64,000 nt of DNA, from positions 62,001-126,000 of IMG/VR virus record IMGVR_UViG_3300025645_000037; one strand, written 5' to 3'. Of this stretch, positions 26,701 through 38,700 are shown one piece after another (positions within the stretch are counted from its first letter, which is position 1; the number at the start of each line of letters is the position of its first letter). Position numbers and translations under genes: made by a program. The stretch comes from a virus. The notes under the pieces are model-generated. The model was given only the letters and a program-made list of their open reading frames with translations. It was not told where the DNA came from and made no database searches.

Positions 26701-29700
26701 CGGCTTCTGTGTTATTACAGCTGACAAATCATTAAATGATATAATTGATATTTGCGAATACGAAACAACAGACGGTTGCTACATGCCGCCGACTCCTACA
26801 AAATTAGGATTGTATCCGGCTTACCGCCCGTCGATATTTAACGACGACACTTACCAAGAAACACAAACAGTAATTCAAGGTCACGACGGTAGTATTATTG
26901 TTGCGTATGATGACTATCGTGATGACTTGCTTCTTGAATTAGAAACTAGAATTTATAACAACCTAAAGCAGTCATACAACACCGACATATTAGATTTAAC
27001 CGATTTTGTCGGAAGTGAATTCCGCGAATCGGCATATTCGCGTAAAACTCGCGAAGATGCAATGGTTTACGATTTTACGCAGTGGCTTGATATTGTCGGA
27101 AGTGCAGACTTTACATCAAATACATATTTTGAGCGTTCTGCATCATTTACGTACAACTACAAATATATGGCATCTCCGAGCGGCAACCCGTTGCCAGGCT
27201 TTTGGCGTGCTGTTTACAAAGATGCATATGACACCGACCGTCCTCATTCTCATCCTTGGGAAATGCTTGGTTTTACAATCATGCCATCTTGGTGGCAAGA
27301 CGTATACGGACCGGCGCCTTACACTAGCAACAACCTTGTGCTATGGGAAGACATTGATCAAGGAATCGTTAGACAACCCGGCATGCCTGTCCGATACTTA
27401 GAAAAATATGCCCGTCCAGGAATATTAGAACACCTTCCCGTAGACGACCAAGGTCGTTTATTGAGCCCGTTGGAATCTAGTTATGCAAGAGGTTATATTT
27501 CAAATCTTGTTGTATCAGATTATACTTTTGGTGACCAAGCACCGACTGAAACTGCATGGAGACGTTCATCTGAGTATCCGTTTAGTTTAATTACATCTTG
27601 GGTTATTAATCAGCCGACTAAGATGTTCGGTGTAGGTTTTGATATTTCAAGAATCGAACGCGATATTGCAGGACACTTGGTTTATACTCCGTCTCAAGAA
27701 CAAATTCGTTTGAGTGATTTGGTATTCCCTAACAACGTAGAAGCAGATCGAAGAATATTAGCATCTGGCTTAGTAAACTGCATGTACAACTACCTAGCTA
27801 GTTCTGTGTTATTAAGTTACACAACATACCAAAATAATCTAACATCTATCACTAACCAAATGGCAGCTAAGATAGGTGGATTTACAGACAAGTCAAAATT
27901 TGAATTAGTACTTGACTCTAAAACACCATTTAACAAAAGCAATGTTCTTGTACCAAAGGAAAACTATAATATCTTCCTAAATACAAGTTCTCCTATTAAG
28001 GTAGTAAATTACTCTGGCGCAATTATTGAAAAACGCGCCGCGGGTTATATTATTAGAGGCTATGACAAAAATGCACCTGCATTTAAATATTATCAAGCTT
28101 ACGAATTAGACAACGACCCGGTTATTAACATCGGCGGCATTTCCTCAGCGTTTTCAGATTGGACCGAGAGAAAAGTGTATGTTGTTGGACAAGTTGTAAG
28201 ATATGCAGGATTGTATTACAGAACAAAAATAGCACATACTAGTAGCACTAATTTTGATGATGACAAGTTTGCTAAATTAGCTGAACTGCCCATCGAAGGC
28301 GGCCAAACTGTATTTGTGCGCAAGAAATTTAATAAAAGAAGAGAGCAAAGTCTGCCATATGGCACGCTATTGCGCAGCATTCAAGAAGTTGTTGACTTTT
28401 TATTAGGATATCAAGAGTACCTTGAAGAACAAGGTTTCAAATTTGATTACTTTAATTCAGACATCTCTGTTACTGAAGACTGGTTGCAGTCTTCTAAGGA
28501 ATTCTTGTTCTGGACGACACAAAACTGGCAAGAAGGTTCTGTTATTACATTAAGCCCTGGCGCATTTCAGGTTAAGATGCAATCGAAATTCTCTGTTGTT
28601 GATGACATCTTTGACAACTTTTATGATTACAGTGTGTATAAGGCAGATGGTCAGAAACTTATTGAAGACTTTACTAACCGTGTTCGCACTAATCAAAACG
28701 AATTTATCTTATTGCCTAGTGCTACGGAAGACGGCGTGTTTAATATTAAGCTGCCCCTTGTGCAAAAAGAACATGTATTGCTGCTTGACAACCGTACTGA
28801 ATTTAATGACATCATTTATGATCCAGAAGCAGGTTACCGTCAAGAAAGAATTAAGGTTGTAGGCTACCGTTCAGATAATTGGACAGGCGGATTAAACATT
28901 CCTGGTTTCATCTACGATGATGCAAGAACTACCCAATGGGAAGAAAACAAAGATTATGCAATCGGTGATCTTGTAAAGTACAAAGAATTTTACTATTCAG
29001 CAAATAACAAGATTTCAGGGTCCGACACATTTGTTGCAAGCGACTGGAGCAGATTATCTAAGCGTCCTGAATCAAAACTTCGTACTAACTTTGACTTTAA
29101 GATAAGTGAATTTGCTGATTTCTATAGCTTAGACAGCGACAACTTTGATGACGAACAGCAAAGATTTGCACAACACCTTATTGGTTATCAAGATAGAGAA
29201 TACCTAAAGAACATTATTAATGACGACATTAGTCAATATAAATTTTATCAAGGATTTATTGCAGACAAAGGATCAGCAAACAGTCTTACAAAGTTATTTG
29301 ATGCACTTGCAGCGGCAGACAAAGATAGCTTAGAATTCTATGAAGAATGGGCATTAAGAGTTGGACAAATAGGTGCTGTAGACAAATACGACGAATTTGA
29401 ATATGCATTAGATGAATCTAAATTTACATTGTCGCCGCAGCCGATAGAATTGACTAATGTAGTTGACACCGAAGATACACGTCTTGTTTATAAAATTAAA
29501 GAAGGCGAAACATATCTTGAGAGCAAAGATTACGATCACGTTCCGTTTGTTACTATGCAAAAAGTGGAAGAATTTGTTCCGACGGCGGGATATGTTCACA
29601 CAGATGATGCAGAATTTAGAGTATTTCAATATCAGGACATTCTTGATATTCCGTTTAACTTACTTCAAAGCGGGCATTATGTATGGGTTGGCAGAGATGA

Positions 29701-32700
29701 TCCGACTACATGGAATATTTACAAGTATATTTCAACTGAATACGAAATAGAATCAATTAGTGCCGGGTCAAATTCAGAAAAGAGAATTACACTTAATAAA
29801 TCTTCTGATTTTGAAGAAGGTGATATTATTGGTATAATGAATGTAACAACCGGCGAAGGTTTTTATGAAGTAACGGATGTAGTGGCAAACAGTCTTGTTG
29901 TTATCTCGGACAATCTAACACCCGTTGATGCATACAGTCCGGCACAAACATTTGGAGATTCTTCTGCGCCGCAAGAGCAGCAAAAAGTAAGTAATGGATT
30001 TATTTCTAAATTTGAAAAAGTTCGATTTGCAAATATACAAGAAGCAAATACTGCATTACAATCGCGTGGCTTAACGGATGGCGATATCGTCTGGATTGAT
30101 GATGCATTTAACAACAACTGGACAGTATTTAAGAATTCTAAAAAGCATGTAGAGCAAACAGTAATAATCAATCCTGCTGAAATTGACAGCAGCGACGACG
30201 GATTTGCAACAGCTATATCTTCTAGTGCAGATAATAAGATCATGGCAGTTGGTGCACCTGGATCAGAAATTGTTCGAATTTATACCCGTAGTTCAGATAG
30301 CAACAACTTAGTCTTCAAAGAAGCATTAACGCCTGAACCTAATATAATATCAGGTATTCCTAGATTTGGTGCATCAGTGGCAGTATCACCTGACGGCAAG
30401 TGGTTGCTAGTAGGTTCGCCAGATGCTTCTAATATTAAGACACGGTATACGGGCGATTACGATGAAACTAGCGATTATACTAAAAATCAAGTAGTAAGTT
30501 ATTTAGAAAGTCTATGGAAAGCTAGAACAAAAATCGAGGGTGCAACTGATAATATCCTATTCTCGACATTTGATAGTTACGAAGACATTTCTACAAGATC
30601 AGATTCTACTGTAATTAATCTGTTAACATTGGGCAATTATAATCTTCCTGATACTACGGTAGACCATATTCTTGTTAGGATGCCTTTTGATATGTTCGAA
30701 GGTGTAGCAGTTGGCGATTCGTTGGCATTGCATTGGAACCGTTACTCGAATTCATTTAATGATGCTGCTGTAGAATTCCAACCATTTGATAATCAAATTA
30801 ATGTTATTGATAGTAGCTTTATAAATGATTTGCATGAAGTGCAAGCAAAGATTGATCATATTGTTTATTTAGATGCGTGGATTAATCTTCCTGAAGTTGG
30901 AGATACTGTTTCTTCATCTGAAGCAAGCGGTACAATTAGCTATATAAGTGAAAGTAACGGATCAGCAACTATATATTTAAATACGTTAAGTGGTACTTTC
31001 TCCGAAGTTGGAGAATTATTTATTAATGATACTACCGTTATCGGTGATTACATAATACCTAATTACGATGCAGGCGCTGGACTAGGCGGCTATTTCCAAA
31101 TTACAACTCCGTCTTACGTAAACACAGCTGATAGTTACACCGACGAAGGTAGAGGATTAATATTCCAGGATATAATCAAAGATGACGAAATTAGAGATAC
31201 TAATTTCTATTACAACATTCTTGAAAATGTCAGAGACATCGGAACACCTGTAAACAAAAACGAAGAAGCATCATTCTTAGCAGTACTTTCTCATCAGGGC
31301 GACCCGGGCGATGCTCCTACGTTAACAGATCAATTAGATTCTCGTTGGGTAATTCGTACGGTGCCCGGAGATTCGCTTTCTGCAAGTGATACATTTAGAT
31401 TGTTTATTAACGACACAGCCGATATTGCATCACTTAATTTTTCACCTACATATTTCGATAACGAATTAACTGTTAATGATGTGTGGGACGGATATATTGA
31501 TTTTAAATTTACAAAATTCCAAACAATTGACACAGACGGTGATACAACAATCGGTGATCCTTACGAACCAAGTATTAATGATGTAGTGAGAGACGCAGTA
31601 ACAGGCGCAACTGCCGAAATTACACATTACGAAAGAGTGTTTGATAATGTTAGAATCTATGTAAAATCAGTAACTGGTAATTGGAGCAATGGCAGCGTGT
31701 TTGGCAACACGGCAGAAATTATTCGTCAAGATTCTCCTGACAGAATTATGGGAGAAATATTACAAACGTCTCTAGCAAATGATACCATTGGTAAATTAAT
31801 AGTAGTTGATACTCTTGTAGATATTGAAGTACCTGCAACTGATGCATTAATTGGTGAAGAATATTGGTTCTACACAGAACTATTTAATGTATCTGGTGTT
31901 GCAAGATTGCCTAATATTCCTTCGTCAAATAACATCGATTGGGAACAAGTATACAACGTTGAAGTAACTGAATTTGGCGAAGCAAGCACGTACACAAATC
32001 AAGGTATGTATTCTGTTTATGAAAAAGATTCAATTGGATCCTTTGTCTACAGAGGATCATACACTACTGTTGATTCAGTTGATGATTCTCGCTTTGGTGA
32101 AAAAATCAAAATAACCAAACACGACAATCTTTACACTGCGTTTATTGCATCCGGCGGCAATGACACAATTGATAACTCGGGAAAAATACATTATATATTT
32201 AACGGAACTCGCGATAGCGTAACTTATAGTTGGGAAAGAGGCAAGGATCGTAATTATCGTGGAGAATTTAAGAATGACGTTTTCTATAAAGAAGACGAAC
32301 TTGTTGAATTTGAATCAAGCATATATCGTGCTATTACAAATATTGCGTCCGGTAGTGAATTTGATACAACTGATTGGGAAATAACTACTGGCGATGTTTC
32401 ATACTTAGGATTTATTCCAAATAATCCAGCACAGAACGTCAACGATAATGTATTCTCTCCAGGCGGCGGCATAATAAACTTTGCATATGATTTTGATGTA
32501 TCTGATAAAGGCGACGTACTTGCAGTATCATCGAAACTTACGGGCAACGATAGTGTAAAGCAATCAAGCGTTGAAGTTTACCGTAGGATAGGCGATCATT
32601 TTGTATGGTCGCAGACTATTCCTGCAACTGCTGACAACACAGGTTACGGCGAATCAGTTGGAATGTCAGGCAACGGAACTATGATTGCTGTTGGCGAACC

Positions 32701-35700
32701 TTACGACGACACTCGCAGAACTGATCAAGGACGTGTTTACATTTATGCTCAAATTAACGGAGTGTTTGAATTAACTCAAACACTTTATAGTAACAGTAAC
32801 GAAGAAGCAGAAAAGTTTGGTTATAAATTATCGTTTGATAACACACAACTTGCTGTAACAAGTCTTGCAGGCGATATCAAACAACCGACTACGTTTGATA
32901 GTGATGCAACATATTTTGATAAAAGACTTACACGTTATACTCAAGTTGAATTTGATACAGGCTTGGTGCAACTTTATGAAAAAATAAATGACACACTTCT
33001 TCATGCAACATCGTTTGCATTTGATGATATGTCAACTGATTTAACATTCTTTGGTGAGAATGTGTTAGTCAACGACAACCACGTTTACATTGGCATTCCT
33101 AGAGCGCTAGTTAGTGATGCATTTGAAGGTATGTTATTAGACTACAGACGTCCGAAAACAGAAAATTCCTGGATGGTTCATAGAGCGCCTGTTGATCCTG
33201 TCGATATTTCGAGTATTAAAAGCTCGTTCTTGTACAATAAGCGTTCAAATGAATACCTAACTTCGGTAGATTATATTGATCCTATACAAGGAAAGATAGC
33301 AGGAATAGCAGATCAGGACATTACTTATAAGACAAAATACGATCCAGCAATTTATAATCTAGATACAGATTTAACAGGTGTTACACTAGACGGAACAGAT
33401 CATTGGGCTGAAAATTATGTCGGACGGGTTTGGTGGGACTTATCAACAGCATTGTTTGTTAATCCGTACCAAGGCGACGTAATCTATCAGTCTAACTCAT
33501 GGAATAAATTATTCACCGGCGCGTCGATTGATGTTTATGAATGGGTTGAGAGTAATGTAATTCCGTCAGCATGGGATGCAGTAGCTGGCACCGACGAAGG
33601 ACTTGCTGCGGGCATAAGCGGAACATCAAAATACGGAAATTCTGCTTACACTGTTAAAACAAAATACAATCCGGTAACTAAAACATTCTCAGAGAAATAC
33701 TATTTCTGGGTATTAGGAAAAGTAACTATACCAAGAGTAGAGTTCCGTTCGATTAACGTGTTTGATATTGCTGCATTGATTGCTAATCCGTTTGGACAAC
33801 GATACAGGTTTGTGTCATTGCTAACCGGTAATAAGTTTGCAATAAACAACCTCGAAGGATTCTTAGAAAATACTGATGTTGTAATCAATTTCCAAAAATG
33901 GAAACTAGACAACAAAGACATGAATATTCATACCGAATATCAACTTCTTACAGATGGATTAAAAGACTCTAAGCCGAAGCGCGATATTGAAGCTAAATGG
34001 TTTGATTCGTTAGTAGGCAAAGATCGATTCTTCAGAGATGTTCCGGACCCGGAGTTAAGCCCGAAAGTAAAATACGGTACACTAAACAGCCCACGTCAAG
34101 GCTGGTTTGTAAATCGCAATGAAGCACTAAAGCAAGTAATTGAATACACTAACTCAGTACTTAAAGAAAACCTTATAGTTGACAGTTATGATATCAGTTT
34201 ACTAGATCAACAAGATCCTGCGCCGACTACTGCTACAAACACATTCGATGCAACTGTTGATTCGCTTGACGAGCTAACAACTGTTGGTACAGCAAGACTT
34301 GAAAGAGCAGTGCTAGCACCTGTTATTGAGGACGGTCGCATTATTCGCGTCGAAATTGTGTCAGCAGGTCGCGGCTATGCTAGAACACCAACGTATGAAC
34401 TTATTGGCAAAGGTATAGATGCCGAGTTTGAAATAGTTATTAACGGAATTGGACAAGTTACTGATGTAATAATAACAGACCAAGGAACCGGATATGACAA
34501 TACGACAACTATTATTGTACGTCGATTCTCTGCATTAGTTAATTCTGATGCAACTATTGCAGACAAGTGGAGTATCTATTCGTTTAACGAAACACTTCGT
34601 CAATGGGAACGTAGACGTTCTCAAGAGTTTGACGTAACTGCTTACTGGGAGTATGTTGATTGGTATGCTGCTAGCTATAACGAATTTACACAAATTACGT
34701 TTACTATAGATGAAGCATACGAACTTACTGCATTAAACGACAGCATAAACGATATTGTCAAGATTCGTAATGTAGGCTCCGGTGGATGGTTATTACTTAG
34801 AAAAATTGATAACCAGGATACTGTTGATTACAGTGTTAACTATGAAACAATCGGACGTCAAAACGGGACAATTAAATTCCTGAGCACACTTTATGATCCA
34901 GCGTCAGGTCAGGTTGGTTATGACGTGTCTAACTTTGATATTACACTTTATGACAGCGAGCCTGTAATTGAAACACGTAAAATTCTTGAAATACTGCGTG
35001 ACAAGATCCTTGTTAACGATTTAGAAATTGAATATAACAGATTATTCTTTGTAAGTTTGCGTTATGTATTCTCGGAACAAGGTTATGTAGATTGGGCGTT
35101 TAAGACAAGTTTTGTTAAGGCACAGCACAACGTTGGCGACCTAAAGCAAAAAATTACATTCCAAAACGATAACCTGCCAAGTTACGAAGAATATATTAAC
35201 GAAGTCAAACCGTATAAGACAAAAATACGCGAATACGTGTCTTCGTATGATGGCTTTGATAGTTCGCAGTCTGTTGTTACTGACTTTGACTTATTTCCGT
35301 CATACAGTGATGCAGATAAGAAAATCATTCCGCATAATGTAAAAATTCGTGACGGAGAATTAATTGGTGTTACAGACAGAACAAGATCTAATCCGTTTAA
35401 ACAATGGCTTGATGCGGTTGGATTTGAAGTAACAGAAATTAAAATAAAAGATGGTGGCAGCGGTTATTCGCAACGTCCAGTAGTTAAACTTGTCGGCGGC
35501 GGCGGGACCGGTGCTACAGCAAGAGCGTTTGTTAGTTCTGGAAAAATTAATAAGATCGAAGTAACGGCATCGGGCACAGGATATACATCAGCGCCGGTTG
35601 TTGAGATTCAAGATGTCCAAGGAAGCACTGCTGCTAGAGCAAGTGCTATTCTTGGCGGATCACCTATTAGAGGAACACATATTGCTGTTAAATTTGACAG

Positions 35701-38700
35701 AACAAGCGGTAATTATTATGTTACTAATATCGACGAAACAGAGTCGTTTACTGCATCCGGATCTCAATTAATATTTAACTTAGAATATCCATTAGATTTG
35801 CGCACAACAACAATTGAAATATTAGTAAATGGTCAAGAAGCACTTAGAAGTGAATTTGCATTTGAAAACATACTAGATACTTCAAAGGGGTACGATAGGC
35901 ATCAAGGACGAGTAACGTTTGCAGATCCTCCTGCAATTAATTCTACTGTAGTAATTAATTACAAGAAAAATATCTCAATGTTGCAAGCACAAGATAGAGT
36001 TAACTTCTTCTACAACCCAGTTACTGGACAATATGGCAAAGACTTGTCGCAGTTAATGAACGGCATAGATTACGGCGGCGTAGAAGTTAAATCGTTTGGA
36101 TTTAGCGGCGCAGGCGGCTGGGACAATGAACCTTGGTATTCCGGAACATGGGACACCTATGACACCACGTTTGAGGATGAAATCTTTACACTAGACGGAT
36201 CAACGATTAGTGTCGAATTATCAAAACCGCTCGAAGATGGTATTCAATACAACATCTACAGAAACGGTGTAAGAATCGACGAAGACTCTGATTCGTCGTT
36301 TGTTAATCCAAATGCATTAACTGAAACAATAACAGGTGATGGCATAATTGACACAATTGATTTACAGGACAAAGGTATTCCTGCAGGCGACGGTGATGTG
36401 ATTATTATCAGAAAATCAACATCGGACGGTTCTTTTACACCAGATCCTTCTTCTTATGATACACTATTGTCAGGCGGTGATTTAGCATACACAACAGCTA
36501 AAGGTATTGCAGCAGAGCAGATTATTGTAGACGGTGACGGATTTGTTACGCCTACTACGTCAGGCGGTCCAGAAGAGTTAGTTCCGGGACAGATCCTTGA
36601 TACTCTTGATATCCAAGTGTACGACAAAACAGGAGATGGCGGCTCGAATATTTACACTGCTAACTTTACATCAGATGGCACAACAGTTGTATATGAATTA
36701 GGGATTCGACCTAATGCAAGAGATGCAGTCTTTATTAGATTTAATAACACAATCCAAGATTCATCTTCGTATTCAATTAATTGGGGAAATAACACAGTTG
36801 AATTAGACACTGCACCAAGCGCAGGTACGCAAATTAATATCGTAGTTCTTGGCGAAGCTGGTGCAAAAGTACTTGACTTAAGAACGTTTGTCGGTGACGG
36901 ATCAACTACTCAGTTTAGTACGTCTGCGAGATTTAGTAACGATTTGACTTATAATGTACTAGTAGACGGAATAGAAACAGAAGTAACATTAACTAAAAAT
37001 GTTAAAGGAAACGAAGTTGAATTTATCGCTGATGGTTCAAATTCGTTTACTGTTACTTTTAATCCAACAACCGATACGCAAATATTTGTAAATGGAGTAG
37101 AACAACTTGAAGAATTTTACCAAACTGATATTAGTATGGATGAATTTGGAAACAATGTTTACAATATAATATTTGTTAATAACTTCCCTTCGATCGGAAG
37201 TGTAGTTACTGTGTATAACAATGTAGGAAATGTTGACGTCAACTTTTTACAAACACCAGAAGAAGGCACAGACATTCGTTGTGTAATATACCAAGATACA
37301 GCAGACAGTTTCTCGGCTGTAAAACTTGAGGAATTTACAGGCGATGGTTCGACTACTGCATTCACACTTGCACAGGCTCCATTTACTAATACACCGTTGC
37401 GCTATAACGTGTTAGTCGAAGTAGACGGTACTATGCTGTCAGCAGGCTACACACAGCGCTTTACAGTAGTCGAGTCAAGAGAATACTTAGTAGAGCAGTG
37501 GCAGATGCCAGCAGGCACCGTACAGACGAGCAACGTTGAAGCTTATATTAACGGTGTCAAGTTAGAACAGACTGTAACATGGCGTTGGGATACGTTTAAC
37601 TCTTCAGTTGTGCTGTTTGACAGCGTAGGTAATGCCGGAGATGAATTAGTTGTCTACATACTCGACGATGGTGAATACACATTAGAAGGATCAACTTTAA
37701 CACTTAATGAAACTCCTGCATCTGATGCTAAGATTAAAGTATGGCAATTCTCTAATCACAACATTCTTGATATTAAGAGAAAAACGTACAATGTAGTAAC
37801 AAGAGAACCTGTTACAGAAGGAACAGCGGATTATGCAACATACCAAGATTTAACAAACGGTATTGTTAAATTGTTTGACACAGCTATTGATGCACAATAT
37901 GTTTGGGTTACATTAAATGGTGAATTCTTATCGCCACTTGTTGACTATGCACTGTCTGTAGATAATAACTACATTAACATCAACCGTGTTATTAACGATA
38001 ACGACGTAATTGACTTTATGCAATTTACAGCAAATGTAAGTACTACTCCGTTTGGTTACAGACAGTTTAAAGATATGCTTAATAGAACGCATTATAAACG
38101 TCTTGATAGTTCAAATGCATGTACACTTGCAGAAGAGCTAAATTGGTATGATTTGCGTATTGAATTAACAGATGCATCGAGTTTACCAATACCGAGCAAG
38201 GAATCAAATATTCCCGGAGTTCTATTTGTTGACGGCGAGCGCATTGAGTACTTTATTAAAGAAGGTAACACATTGCGTCAAATACGTCGTGGAACATTAG
38301 GTACAGGAGTTAAGGAAGTTTACGAAGCAGGAACAATAATGCACGAGCAAGGTCCGGGGCAAACTATTCCGTACACAGACAGAGCACTGTCTCAGACGTT
38401 CACAGCCGACGGAATTAAAACAGAATACAGACTAGATTTTGTTACAGACTCTGTAAATGACATGGAAGTGTTTGTTGCAGGACGTAGATTGCGCAAAGGT
38501 GAAATTAGCATATTTGATAATACTATTGCACAAGACTCACCAGAAGGTGATGTAACGGCGGCAGCAGAATTTACGCTTACATCTTACATGGCAGATGACT
38601 CAACAGCAGTTACCGATTTAGTACTTGCAGAGGCTCCTGCTGACAATGTTAGCGTTACAGTGGTAAGAAAAGTAGGTAAGATTTGGGCAGAACAAGGTGT

